Source of the DNA: Bacteroidales bacterium | GTDB taxonomy: Bacteria; Bacteroidota; Bacteroidia; Bacteroidales; F082 | Direction: 5' to 3' | NCBI GenBank assembly: GCA_013141455.1 | Contig: JABFQW010000029.1 | Span: 1-64,000 of the forward strand | DNA length: 64,000 bases | Shown here: piece by piece, positions 34,630-43,634 of the stretch | Position numbering within the stretch: position 1 is the first letter of the stretch | How the letters are laid out: every line of letters begins with the position of its first letter | Translations under genes and position numbers: made by a program | Notes under the pieces: model-generated | What the model saw: only the letters and a program-made list of their open reading frames with translations | Database searches by the model: none | Told to the model about the DNA's origin: nothing

Positions 34630-35153
34630 TCCACAATTTCTTCAAGTGTTTTGCGTGTTTTCGGACGGGTCACAATTTCGTTTTCAAGCGCATAACCAAT
34701 TGGTGTCAAAGCAAAGACAACTTCATCATCGGTTAATTTTAATATTTCACGAAGTTTCACTTCATCAAAAGCAGCGATCCAGCAGGTTCCCAGTCCTTCG
34801 GCAGTGGCTGCCAGTATCAAATGATCCATGATAATGGTCAGATCCGTTTCTATCGCACAGTAATTATCTGATCTTCTTTTCCATGCTTCACTTTTCCGGC
34901 CTTTCACAATAAGAACAACCGGAGCATCGGCAAACCATTTGGCTGGATAAACGGTTGTTAATGCCTGAAGCTTTGCTTGTGATTGCACAACCACGATTGT
35001 CCATGGCTGCCGGTTGGCCGCCGATGGAGCCATACGGCCAGCTTCGAGGACGCGAAGCAGTTTCTCTTTTTCGACAGGTTTTTGAGAGTCGTATCCCCTG
35101 ATACTATACCGATTGGAAGCGAGCGAAAGAAAATCCATGACTTTTTTATGCAA
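34620..35153 (-). CDS. Nitroreductase family protein
   Basis: 177 residues. FMN-binding blocks: ASNRYSIRGYDSQKPV, GRMAPSAANRQPWTIVVV, and GLGTCWIAAFDEVKLRE. Ends GYALENEIVTRPKTRKTLEEIVEW, typical of short nitroreductases. Likely NAD(P)H-dependent, substrate unknown. Confidence 0.9.
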   Translation of the reverse strand: MHKKVMDFLSLASNRYSIRGYDSQKPVEKEKLLRVLEAGRMAPSAANRQPWTIVVVQSQAKLQALTTVYPAKWFADAPVVLIVKGRKSEAWKRRSDNYCAIETDLTIIMDHLILAATAEGLGTCWIAAFDEVKLREILKLTDDEVVFALTPIGYALENEIVTRPKTRKTLEEIVEWL

Positions 35154-35224
35154 ATTTAGGCCAAGTTCGGATTAGAAAAACAAATTTTCAGATTCAAAAG
35201 AACTGTATTTTTACAGAAAAAACG

Positions 35225-35617
35225 ATGGCAGATATTTTTTCGATAGAACTTAAAGTAAGGGATTACGAAGTTGATATGCAGGGCGTTGTTAACAATGCCA
35301 ACTACCAGCATTACCTCGAACATGCGCGTCACCAGTTTCTTCAGTTTATTGGCCTCGATTTTGCCAAACTCACCAATGAAGGAATCATCTTAGTCGTGAA
35401 ACGTATTGAAATCGATTATCATACTTCGTTAAAGAGTGGCGACAGTTTCATTGTGGATTGCAGCACAGAAAGAATTTCACCTTTGCGTTTTGGGTTTATT
35501 CAGCATATTTACCGGGCAAGTGATCATAAACTCGTTATCAGCGCCAAAGTGATGGGAACAGCCATCAACCGGCAAGGCAGACCATTTTTACCACCGGAAA
35601 TTGATAAGGCGTTTTGA
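35225..35617 (+). CDS. Acyl-CoA thioesterase, 4HBT/YbgC-like
   Basis: 130 residues, single hot-dog fold. Catalytic block YEVDMQGVVNNANYQHYLEHAR (Asp at the 4HBT active position, Asn-Asn-Ala-x-Tyr) is diagnostic. Cytosolic acyl-CoA hydrolase. The last 15 codons are part of a 150-bp segment duplicated at 36876-37026. Confidence 0.93.
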   Translation: MADIFSIELKVRDYEVDMQGVVNNANYQHYLEHARHQFLQFIGLDFAKLTNEGIILVVKRIEIDYHTSLKSGDSFIVDCSTERISPLRFGFIQHIYRASDHKLVISAKVMGTAINRQGRPFLPPEIDKAF

Positions 35618-35721
35618 TGGGTGAATGGCACGCGGATGACGCAGATTGAGCGGATTTACGCAGATAATTAATCCGTGTAAATCCGTTGCATCCGCGTCAT
35701 CCGTGTGCTATCGGGTATTGA
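35572..35721 (+). repeat. Direct repeat C, copy 1 (thioesterase tail plus palindrome)
   Basis: 150 bp repeated at 36876-37026. The first 46 bp encode the end of the thioesterase; the rest (about 35628-35705) is a long imperfect palindrome built of CGCGGATGACGCAGAT / ATCCGTGT-type words. The copies bracket the DinD-like gene. Downstream, 35722-35989 has no gene. Confidence 0.9.
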
Positions 35722-35989
35722 CCGATTCGTTTCTCTGATCCGACTTCCCTCATTGTAGCGCCAAGACAGGCGACTTTCAGGCGAATATCAGGTAGCAGTA
35801 CTTTAAAAAAATGTATTATTCAATAATCACTTGACTTTCAAATAAATTGTAATTTTAGGCTTGATATTTTGATTCGACCAAATTGCAATTTCCGAAAAGT
35901 TGCTAATCTATGATAGAAATCATCATGACTAAATATGTTTTTGTTGAATAAATCATTTTATGTAATTTTCGTAATAAGCTGATAAATAA

Positions 35990-36838
35990 ATGACTAAAGA
36001 AAATTCAATAAGGCTGTTTGAGTCAAAAAAAGTAAGGGTCTTGTGGGATAACGATGCTGAAAAATGGTATTTCTCAGTTATTGATATCATTGAGATATTA
36101 ACCGAAAGCAAAAATTCCAGGCGATATTGGAGCGATTTAAAGATAAAGCTAATTAAAGAGGGAAGCCAACTGTACGAAAAAATCGTACAGTTGAAAATGG
36201 TGGCCAATGATGGAAAAATGAGGGAAACTGATGCTGCCGATACGGAACAGATTCTTCGATTAATTCAATCAATTCCGTCACCAAAAGCAGAACCATTTAA
36301 AATGTGGTTAGCAAAAGTTGGTTACGAACGAATTGAAGAAACAGAAGATCCTGAAATTGCCATTGATAGAGCCATGGCTACATATCTGAAAAAAGGATAT
36401 TCTACAAATTGGATTAATCAAAGATTAAAAAGTATCGAGGTTCGCAAGGAACTTACCGATGAGTGGGATTTAAGAGGCGTTAAAAAAGGACAAGAGTATG
36501 CTATATTAACGGATGAGATTACAAAAGCGTGGGCAGGTTTAACGACAAAAGAATATAAGAATATTAAGGAATTAAAAAAGGAAAATCTTCGGGACAATAT
36601 GACAAATCTGGAGTTAATATTAAATATGCTGGCGGAAACATCAACAACTGAATTGTCAAAAAAAGAAAAGCCTACAACATTTATTGATAATTATAAAGTT
36701 GCACGAAAAGGGGGCGAAGTAGCCGGTAATGCAAGGCGGGATTTGGAAAATAAACTGGGGAATAGTATAATCAGCCCTCTAAATGCAAAGAATTTAGCTC
36801 AAAAAGATGACGAACAACTTGAAAGCAAAAATGAATGA
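35990..36838 (+). CDS. DinD/BRO-N-like DNA-damage-inducible protein
   Basis: 282 residues, AT-rich. N-terminal BRO-like domain (IRLFESKKVRVLWDNDAEKWYFSVIDIIEILTES...RRYWSDLK), then SPKAEPFKMWLAKVGYERIEETEDPEIAIDRA, a hallmark of DinD/phage antirepressor-like proteins, and a C-terminal GGEVAGNARRDLENKLGNSIISPLNAKN tail. No LexA box is obvious. Single cargo gene between two copies of repeat C, probably phage- or mobile-derived. Confidence 0.85.
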   Translation: MTKENSIRLFESKKVRVLWDNDAEKWYFSVIDIIEILTESKNSRRYWSDLKIKLIKEGSQLYEKIVQLKMVANDGKMRETDAADTEQILRLIQSIPSPKAEPFKMWLAKVGYERIEETEDPEIAIDRAMATYLKKGYSTNWINQRLKSIEVRKELTDEWDLRGVKKGQEYAILTDEITKAWAGLTTKEYKNIKELKKENLRDNMTNLELILNMLAETSTTELSKKEKPTTFIDNYKVARKGGEVAGNARRDLENKLGNSIISPLNAKNLAQKDDEQLESKNE

Positions 36839-36875
36839 AAACGAAATATCTAACAAGCGATACTGTTGTTAATCA

Positions 36876-37026
36876 GCAAGGCAGACCATTTTTACCTCCC
36901 GAAATTGATAAGGCGTTTTGAGAGGTTAATGGCACGCGGATGACACAGATTGAGCGGATTTGCACAGATAAATTTATCCGCGAAAATCCGTTGCATCCGT
37001 GTCATCCGTGTTCTATCGGGTATTGA
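36876..37026 (+). repeat. Direct repeat C, copy 2 (duplicated thioesterase tail)
   Basis: Includes a second, promoterless copy of the last 15 thioesterase codons (reads QGRPFLPPEIDKAF then stop, 36876-36921) followed by the same palindrome. A gene fragment, not a functional gene. Confidence 0.9.
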
Positions 37027-37074
37027 TTATTTTGTTTCCCTCTTCCAACTTCCCACTTCCGACTTCCCTCTTCC

Positions 37075-39255
37075 TCACCAGTCCCTTGCTTCATCGGTAT
37101 TCACAATCACGAAATCAAGTTTTTTCTTGGTCAGGTCAACCTTTTTTACCCTGATTTTCACCTGGTCTCCCAAACGGAAAACTTTGCCATAACTCTGACC
37201 AATCACACGGTAATTTTCCTCGTCAAGGTAATAATAATCCCCCGGCATTTCGTTGTAACGCACCATGCCTTCGCATTTGCTTTGTTTCAGTTCAACGAAA
37301 ATTCCCCATTTGCTAACGCCCGATATCTGTCCGTCGAACATCTTACCCACTTTATCGAGAAGGTATTCGGCCTGCTTGTATTTGATCGATTCACGTTCCA
37401 TATTGGCAGCGCGTTGTTCCATATCAGAAGCATGTTTGCAAACAGCCTCATAATCTTCGGAACTCACACTCGGTTTGTTTTCGATAAGATAACGTTCGAG
37501 TAACCGATGAACGATGAGATCGGGATAACGGCGGATGGGCGAGGTGAAATGCGTGTAATAAGGGAATGCAAGTCCGTAATGTCCGATATTTTGTGTGCTG
37601 TATTCGGCTTTTGCCATGGTGCGGATGGCGACTGTCTCGATCAGACTTTTTTCACCTTTTCCTTCAACGGCCACAAACAAATCGTTGTATGATTTAACTA
37701 ATTTGGCGCGTGAACTGATATTCATGCTGTAGCCTAATTTGTTCAGGAATTGCATAAAGGTGTTCAGTTTCTCAGGGTTTGGCTCGTCGTGGATACGGTA
37801 AACAAAGGTGTTGGGTTCTTTTTTACCATGTGGTTTCCCTATTTTCTCAGCCACATGACGATTGGCAAGCAACATAAAATCTTCGATAAGCATATGGCTT
37901 TCTTTTTGCACTTTCACAAAAGTATCAATTGGTTTACCGGTTTCGTCGAGGATAAACTTTACTTCTTCCGAATGAAAGTTGATGGAACCATTCTTCACAC
38001 GTTTTGCGCGTAGTTTTGATGCCAGCGAATGCCAAACCAATACTTCGGTTTTGAAATCACCTTCGTTACCTTCAATAATCTCCTGAATCTCTTCATAGGC
38101 ATATCTCCGGTCGGAATTGATGATGGTTTTGCCAATCCATTCCCCAAATATTTCTGCTTCATCATCCATTTCAAAAACTGCCGAAAAGCAAAGTTTGTCT
38201 TCTTTCGGGCGCAACGAACAAACGTCATTCGACAGCACTTCGGGCAGCATGGGTATCACCCTGTCAACCAAATAGATGGAAGTGCCCCGTTCCTGTGCCT
38301 CTTTATCGAGGGCAGCGTTTTCGCGTACATAATGCGAAACATCGGCAATATGAACGCCCACTTCCCAGTGTCCGTTTTCGAGTTTTTTGAGTGAGATGGC
38401 GTCATCAAAATCCTTGGCGTCAGCCGGATCGATGGTGACGGTGAGGGTTTGCCTGAAATCGCGGCGGCGGGCAATCTCTTCCTTACTGATGGTGCGGTCG
38501 ATACGCGCAGCATCTTTCTCCACCTCTTTCGGAAACTCGAGCGGAAAATTGTATTCCGACAAAATGGACTGCATCTCCACATTGTTGTCGCCCGGTTTCC
38601 CGAGTACTTTAATCACTTCACCAAAGGGATTCTTCGCGTGTTCGGGCCAGTCGGTGATGCGGACAATTACTTTTTCGCCGTCTTTGGCCTTGTTTAATGA
38701 AGCCTTCGGAACAAAGATATCCACCGCCATATTGTTACTATCCGGAACGAGGAAACCAAATTCTTTGGTGATGGAGATCACACCAACATAATCTGTTTTG
38801 TTCCGTTTGAGAACTTCCACAATCTGACCTTCGATCTTGTGGTTCTTCCGTTTCGGAAACAGATACACTTTCACGATATCTTCATGCAAGGCCTGGAAAG
38901 TGTTGTTTGCAGCCACAAAAATATCTTCGCCGCCATTTTCGGGTGTTATGTATGCTTTTCCGGTGTTTTTCATATCCACCTTACCGGTTACATATTCCTT
39001 CTTTTTCGCATATTCGGCAATCATATTCCTGCTGAGCATATAACGATATGGCCTTTCCTCGGTGAGTTTTCCTTCGCCAAGAAGATCGAGTAAAATGGTT
39101 AAAACCAAATCTTTACCGGCCTTGTCGTGGATGCCCAATAATTTGGCTATCTGTTTATAGTTATATGGTTTGAATGGATTTTCGCCGAAAATTCCCAAAA
39201 TTGTGGCCACAAGACCTGCTTTTGTTCCAACCGTTTGTTTTACTTTTTTTGACAT
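37075..39255 (-). CDS. rnr: Ribonuclease R
   Basis: 726-residue 3'-5' exoribonuclease. Cold-shock-type N-terminal domains, RNB catalytic core with TIDPADAKDFDDAIS (metal-binding Asp cluster) and HIADVSHYV, ending with an S1 domain (FDGQISGVSKWGIFVELKQSKCEGMVR). Degrades structured RNA; normal length. Followed on the same strand by nothing, preceded within 3 nt by the ABC ATPase gene (cotranscribed). Confidence 0.96.
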   Translation of the reverse strand: MSKKVKQTVGTKAGLVATILGIFGENPFKPYNYKQIAKLLGIHDKAGKDLVLTILLDLLGEGKLTEERPYRYMLSRNMIAEYAKKKEYVTGKVDMKNTGKAYITPENGGEDIFVAANNTFQALHEDIVKVYLFPKRKNHKIEGQIVEVLKRNKTDYVGVISITKEFGFLVPDSNNMAVDIFVPKASLNKAKDGEKVIVRITDWPEHAKNPFGEVIKVLGKPGDNNVEMQSILSEYNFPLEFPKEVEKDAARIDRTISKEEIARRRDFRQTLTVTIDPADAKDFDDAISLKKLENGHWEVGVHIADVSHYVRENAALDKEAQERGTSIYLVDRVIPMLPEVLSNDVCSLRPKEDKLCFSAVFEMDDEAEIFGEWIGKTIINSDRRYAYEEIQEIIEGNEGDFKTEVLVWHSLASKLRAKRVKNGSINFHSEEVKFILDETGKPIDTFVKVQKESHMLIEDFMLLANRHVAEKIGKPHGKKEPNTFVYRIHDEPNPEKLNTFMQFLNKLGYSMNISSRAKLVKSYNDLFVAVEGKGEKSLIETVAIRTMAKAEYSTQNIGHYGLAFPYYTHFTSPIRRYPDLIVHRLLERYLIENKPSVSSEDYEAVCKHASDMEQRAANMERESIKYKQAEYLLDKVGKMFDGQISGVSKWGIFVELKQSKCEGMVRYNEMPGDYYYLDEENYRVIGQSYGKVFRLGDQVKIRVKKVDLTKKKLDFVIVNTDEARDW

Positions 39256-39258
39256 TTG

Positions 39259-41007
39259 TTACTTGTTTAAGGTAAAATTTTTACCTGGTATTGCTTCAAT
39301 AAGTTTCTGTGTATAAGCCGATTTCGGATGATTATACAATTGATCTGCTTCAGCCAATTCTTCAATTTTTCCATCCTTCATCACCATCACACGGTCCGAC
39401 ATATACCTGACTACGCTCAGATCGTGTGAGATAAAGATATAGGTAAAATGGTATGTTTGTTTCAAATGGTTCAATAAATTCAGTACCTGCGCCTGAACCG
39501 ACACATCGAGCGCCGAAACAGATTCATCGCAAACAAGTAGTTTTGGCTGAACAGCCAAAGCGCGGGCAATGCAGATGCGCTGTCGCTGACCGCCCGAAAA
39601 TTCATGTGGATAGCGCTGAAAATGCGAAGCTTCGAGGCCAACCTGACTGAGTAGCTCGTAAACCTTTTCTTTACGCATTCTGTTGTCAGGCAGTAAACCA
39701 TGCACCTGAAGCGGTTCCATGATAGCGTGGCCGATGGTCATGCCGGGATTTAAGGATGAATAAGGATCCTGAAAAACAATCTGTGCCTCTTTCCGGTAAT
39801 CGCGCAATGATTTTTTATTCAATGTTTGCACGTCGGTATCTTCAAAAAAAACTTTGCCCGAAGTAGGCTCAACCAAACGCAAAATGCTTCTGCCAAGTGT
39901 GGTTTTTCCACAACCTGATTCACCAACCAAACCTAATGTTTCGCCCGGATAAACTTCAAAACTAACATCATCAACTGCCTTCACATGCGATTGTACCTGG
40001 CTGAATAGCCCATGTTTTATCGGAAACCAGGTTTGAAGATTCTTAACCTTCAGGATGGGTGTTTCTTTAAACATGTTTTCATGCCTAGTAATACGATCCT
40101 TATCGTGAAGACCTAATTCCTTCATCATCTGCCCGTTACCATCAGGCCATTTATTTTCCAGAAAATCACCCACGACAGGCAGGCGCGACAGGCGGATCGT
40201 TGAAGAGGGCCGGCAAGCCATCAACCCCTTAGTGTAAGGGTGTTGCGGATTGTTGAGTACGTTGCTTACCATGCCATATTCAACAATGCTGCCATGGTGC
40301 ATCACGGCCGTTTGATCGGCAATATCAGCCACCACACCCAGATCGTGGGTGATAAATATCATTCCCATCCCGGTATTCTTTTGAATCTCTTTCAGAAGCT
40401 GTAAAATCTCTTTTTGCACCGTCACATCCAAGGCTGTGGTTGGCTCATCGGCAATCAATAGCAAGGGACTACACGAAAGTGCCATGGCGATCATAACGCG
40501 TTGCTTTTGTCCGCCCGAAAGCTGGTGCGGATAAGAAAGAAAAATATCATCGGGTCGGGGAAGTTTTACCTGTGAAAACAATTCCATCACGCGAATTTTT
40601 GCAGCTTTTCTTCCAATGTTTTCGTGGGCGAGAATGGCTTCAATGATCTGATTGCCACAACGAAACACAGGATTCAACGAAGTCATCGGTTCCTGAAAAA
40701 TCATGGCAATCTGTTTTCCCCTCACAAAACGCATTTCACGGTCAGTTAACGCTGATATTGGGTTTCCGTTTAATTGGATTGTTTCACTGCTGATAATTGA
40801 ATTGCGATCTGAAAGTAAACGCATCAATGCCAATGAAGTGACCGATTTCCCGCTTCCTGATTCTCCAACAATCCCGAGTGTTTGTCCATTGTAAACATCA
40901 AAACTCACCTCATTCACAGCCTGAAAAAGGCTATGGCCGTTTCGGAAACCGACCGAAAGTTTTTCAACATGAAGTAAAGGTGCCGGAGTGTTAGCCATTT
41001 GCCGCAA
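39259..41007 (-). CDS. Dipeptide/oligopeptide ABC transporter ATPase, two fused domains
   Basis: 582 residues with two ABC cassettes (DppD- and DppF-like, YejF/GsiA arrangement). Domain 1: Walker [12 protein letters not shown], signature LSGGQKQR, Walker [13 protein letters not shown]. Domain 2: [31 protein letters not shown]. Oligopeptide-type C-terminal motif ([12 protein letters not shown]) after the first cassette. No permease or binding-protein genes adjoin it, so its partners must be elsewhere. Confidence 0.95.
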   Translation of the reverse strand: MRQMANTPAPLLHVEKLSVGFRNGHSLFQAVNEVSFDVYNGQTLGIVGESGSGKSVTSLALMRLLSDRNSIISSETIQLNGNPISALTDREMRFVRGKQIAMIFQEPMTSLNPVFRCGNQIIEAILAHENIGRKAAKIRVMELFSQVKLPRPDDIFLSYPHQLSGGQKQRVMIAMALSCSPLLLIADEPTTALDVTVQKEILQLLKEIQKNTGMGMIFITHDLGVVADIADQTAVMHHGSIVEYGMVSNVLNNPQHPYTKGLMACRPSSTIRLSRLPVVGDFLENKWPDGNGQMMKELGLHDKDRITRHENMFKETPILKVKNLQTWFPIKHGLFSQVQSHVKAVDDVSFEVYPGETLGLVGESGCGKTTLGRSILRLVEPTSGKVFFEDTDVQTLNKKSLRDYRKEAQIVFQDPYSSLNPGMTIGHAIMEPLQVHGLLPDNRMRKEKVYELLSQVGLEASHFQRYPHEFSGGQRQRICIARALAVQPKLLVCDESVSALDVSVQAQVLNLLNHLKQTYHFTYIFISHDLSVVRYMSDRVMVMKDGKIEELAEADQLYNHPKSAYTQKLIEAIPGKNFTLNK

Positions 41008-41054
41008 TGAAAAAATTGTTGTTCACAAAGGTAGCAAAAGTGATTGAAGAAATA

Positions 41055-41086
41055 TTTGCGCTATCCGTTTGATTATTATAAGTTTG
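41055..41086 (+). promoter_or_regulatory. Promoter of comF-like gene
   Basis: TTTG (41055-41058), 20-nt spacer, TAAGTTTG (41079-41086), 16 nt before the ATG at 41103. Confidence 0.65.
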
Positions 41087-41102
41087 TATTAACAACGAAT
41101 CG

Positions 41103-41807
41103 ATGAAAAAGCAAAAATTACCATTATTCGATAATTTGCTTTCGCTGCTTTATCCACAGGTTTGCGCTGCATGTGGCACCTTGCTCTACAGTCATGAGGA
41201 AACGGTGTGTTTGAGTTGCCGCGTTTTATTACCAAAAACAGGATATGAGAAAGAGGAAAGTAATCCGGTTTCGCGTGTCTTTTGGGGTCGTATCCCGTTC
41301 AATGCAGTGAGCGCATGTTATTTCTTCAGTAAACAGGGTAAAATCCAGCACCTTATTCATGAGTTGAAATACAAAAAGAACACGGATGCCGGTTTGTTTC
41401 TGGGAAAAGAAATTGCAAAAGAACTGATTCAATCACCTCTATATCAAAATATTGATTGTATTGTTCCTGTTCCTTTACATCCAAAGAAAATCAGGATCAG
41501 GGGTTATAATCAAAGTGAGATTATCGGCAAAGGCATGGCCGAGGTGATTCAGAGCAGATTGAATACCAACAACCTTTTGCGGACAGCGGCATCAACATCG
41601 CAAACAAAGAAATCGCGCTTTGCACGCTGGGAGAATGTGAAGGATATTTTTGTGTTGAACCAACCGGAAGAATTTGCCGGTAAACATATTTTGTTGGTTG
41701 ATGATGTAATTACGACAGGTTCAACAATTGAAGCCTGTGGCCGGGCGCTGATGCAATCTCCCGGCATCAAAGTGAGTGTGGCAGCGGCGGCTTGCGCGGT
41801 CTCGTAG
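41103..41807 (+). CDS. comF: ComF-family phosphoribosyltransferase-like protein
   Basis: 234 residues. N-terminal zinc finger (VCAACGTLL...CLSCR), middle DCIVPVPLHPKKIRIRGYNQSE, and C-terminal PRPP-binding loop ILLVDDVITTGSTIEACGRAL. Needed for DNA uptake in competent species, but widespread. Its TAG stop (41805-41807) is the first base triplet of an adjoining REP half-element. Confidence 0.93.
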   Translation: MKKQKLPLFDNLLSLLYPQVCAACGTLLYSHEETVCLSCRVLLPKTGYEKEESNPVSRVFWGRIPFNAVSACYFFSKQGKIQHLIHELKYKKNTDAGLFLGKEIAKELIQSPLYQNIDCIVPVPLHPKKIRIRGYNQSEIIGKGMAEVIQSRLNTNNLLRTAASTSQTKKSRFARWENVKDIFVLNQPEEFAGKHILLVDDVITTGSTIEACGRALMQSPGIKVSVAAAACAVS

Positions 41808-41860
41808 TCAAGGCTTCACTTCGAGTAGTCAAGGCTTCACTCGAAGTGAAGCCTTGACTA
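41805..41860. repeat. REP half-site and REP hairpin upstream of transposase
   Basis: Half-element TAGTCAAGGCTTCACT at 41805-41820, then a full perfect hairpin 41826-41860 (16-bp arms, CGA loop). Confidence 0.93.
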
Positions 41861-41884
41861 ACAACTAACATTAAAATTGATATT

Positions 41885-42514
41885 ATGATTCTTGAGCTCG
41901 ACAATCTCTATCACATCTATAATCAGGGAAATAACCGGCAGAAAATTTTCTTTAAATTGGAGAATTACCATTACTTTTTGAAGAAAATTAGTGAGCATAT
42001 TTTGCCATTTGCAGATATCATTGCCTATTGTTTAATGCCAAATCATTTTCATCTGATGGTATATGTGAAGCAGGTTGAGATTGAAAGACCAATGCGTAGT
42101 CAAGGCTTCACTCAAAGTGAAGCCTTGACTACGCAGCGTTTTAACGACTCCATCGGTGTCATGCTTCGATCCTATACACGTGCAATCAACAAGCAGGAGA
42201 AGATGTCAGGTTCGCTATTCAGAAGTTTAACCAAGGCTGAGTGTTTGACTAAAACATGTGGATGTTCACCATCATTTTATAACACCTCCACTGGTACACA
42301 AATCAGTATCCAAATACCTGAAAGACAATATCCTCAGGTTTGTTTTGAATATATACACAATAATCCGGTGAAAGCAAAATTAGTGAAACGACCTGAAGAC
42401 TGGGATTTCTCGTCCTACAAAGACTATTATAGAGATCGGGATGGAAAACTGATCAATCGTGAAAGGGCAAAGGAATTTGTAGTAGTCAAGGCTTCACTCA
42501 AAGTGAAGCCTTGA
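41885..42514 (+). CDS. REP-associated tyrosine transposase (RAYT, Y1/HUH family)
   Basis: 209 residues. HUH motif HFH (54-56) in CLMPNHFHLMVY; candidate catalytic Tyr97 in MLRSYTRAINKQ; then GSLFRSLTKAE and YIHNNPVKAKLVKRPEDWDFSSYKDY, diagnostic of TnpA-REP. It differs from normal RAYTs in that a perfect 43-bp REP hairpin (42093-42135) is embedded in frame, contributing residues about 70-84 (MRSQGFTQSEALTTQ) between the HUH and Tyr motifs, and its last codons and stop lie inside another REP. May be active or a REP-invaded copy. Confidence 0.93.
   Translation: MILELDNLYHIYNQGNNRQKIFFKLENYHYFLKKISEHILPFADIIAYCLMPNHFHLMVYVKQVEIERPMRSQGFTQSEALTTQRFNDSIGVMLRSYTRAINKQEKMSGSLFRSLTKAECLTKTCGCSPSFYNTSTGTQISIQIPERQYPQVCFEYIHNNPVKAKLVKRPEDWDFSSYKDYYRDRDGKLINRERAKEFVVVKASLKVKP
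42093..42135. repeat. REP hairpin inside the RAYT reading frame
   Basis: Perfect 20-bp arms (TGCGTAGTCAAGGCTTCACT and complement) around a CAA loop; ORF stays open. Confidence 0.93.
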
Positions 42515-42521
42515 CTACTAC
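42479..42521. repeat. REP hairpin downstream of the RAYT gene
   Basis: Perfect 20-bp arms (GTAGTAGTCAAGGCTTCACT and complement) around CAA; overlaps the RAYT stop. A further half-element CTACTTCGAGTGAAGCC-like follows to about 42540. Confidence 0.93.
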
Positions 42522-42549
42522 TACTTCGAGTGAAGCCCTGACAAAATAA

Positions 42550-43497
42550 CTAACCAATTTTCTTGCCGATTTCATTCAACATCAATTCCGTCATGCTGTC
42601 GAGATTGAACTTATCATTTAATCCCCAGTCCTTGCGAGACACAGAATCGTCGATGCTCGCCGGCCATGAATCGGCGATAGCCTGACGGAAATCGGGATTA
42701 TAGGTTATTTTAAATTCAGGAATATGCTTTTTAATTGCTGCTGCCACATCCTTTGGCGTAAAACTCATGCCACCAACATTGTAACTCGATCGTAATGAGA
42801 ATCCTGAACTATCGGCACTCATCAACTTGATTGTAGCGGCAATGGCATCATCCATAAACATCATTGGCAGGGCGGTGTCTTCGCGCAAAAAACATTCATA
42901 ACTTTTATTGCGGATTGCTTCGTAATAAATCTCCACAGCGTAATCGGTTGTGCCACCACCTGCTTCGGTTTTGTAGCTGATCAAACCCGGGTAACGCACG
43001 CTGCGAAAATCGACACCATAGCGTTTTTGATAATATTCGCCCCATCGCTCACCGGCTAATTTACTGATTCCATATACCGTATTTGGTTCCATCACAGTGA
43101 GTTGCGGTGTGTTGAACCGTGGTGTTGTTGGTCCGAAAACAGCGATCGAACTTGGCCAGAACAGTTTCTTTGCATCGGAATCTCTCGCCAGCTCAAGCGT
43201 GTTCATGAGTGCCTTCATGTTTATTTCCCAAGCCTGCATGGGGATTTTTTCGGCATTACCTGATAGCACTGCAGCCAAATTGTAAACCTGCGTTATTTTA
43301 AACCTAACAGCAAAATGCAGCAGATTATTATAATCAAGCACATCGAGCACATGAAACGGGCCACTCTCGATAATATCAGCCTGCGGTTGCTTAATATCCG
43401 TGGCAAATACGTTTTCATTTCCATAAATCTTTCTTAGTGCCAGTGTCAGTTCTGAACCAATCTGCCCTGAACAACCGATAACCAAAATCCTCTCCAT
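42550..43497 (-). CDS. L-threonine 3-dehydrogenase, short-chain epimerase type
   Basis: 315 residues. N-terminal NAD site VIGCSGQIGSEL, then VYNLAAVLSGNAEK, and catalytic WPSSIAVFGPTTP plus YGISKLAGERW (Tyr-x3-Lys), RYPGLISYKTEAGGGTTDYA. This pattern matches the extended-SDR threonine dehydrogenases rather than sugar epimerases. Oxidises threonine to 2-amino-3-ketobutyrate. Confidence 0.88.
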   Translation of the reverse strand: MERILVIGCSGQIGSELTLALRKIYGNENVFATDIKQPQADIIESGPFHVLDVLDYNNLLHFAVRFKITQVYNLAAVLSGNAEKIPMQAWEINMKALMNTLELARDSDAKKLFWPSSIAVFGPTTPRFNTPQLTVMEPNTVYGISKLAGERWGEYYQKRYGVDFRSVRYPGLISYKTEAGGGTTDYAVEIYYEAIRNKSYECFLREDTALPMMFMDDAIAATIKLMSADSSGFSLRSSYNVGGMSFTPKDVAAAIKKHIPEFKITYNPDFRQAIADSWPASIDDSVSRKDWGLNDKFNLDSMTELMLNEIGKKIG

Positions 43498-43589
43498 TTT
43501 TTTGTGTTATTTAATTAACAATTTATTTACAAAATTAACAATTTGAATTGAACTATGGGCTCCGGAAAACAGCTCCGGAAATTTTTTCG

Positions 43590-43597
43590 TTACTTTG
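43590..43597 (+). promoter_or_regulatory. -7-like element before cysS (TTACTTTG)
   Basis: TTACTTTG lies 38 nt before the ATG at 43635 and inside the region between an upstream in-frame ATG (43548) and that start, so it argues against the longer form. Confidence 0.4.
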
Positions 43598-43634
43598 CAG
43601 AAGAAAGTTTAATCAAGAAAAGACTGTTATAGCC

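Noticed and set aside
35990-36838. Insertion sequence carrying the DinD-like gene
   Set aside because: No transposase and no terminal inverted repeats; the 150-bp flanking duplication is far longer than any IS target duplication.
43548-43634. N-terminal extension of CysRS
   Set aside because: A promoter-like element lies within it and the extension matches no family sequence.
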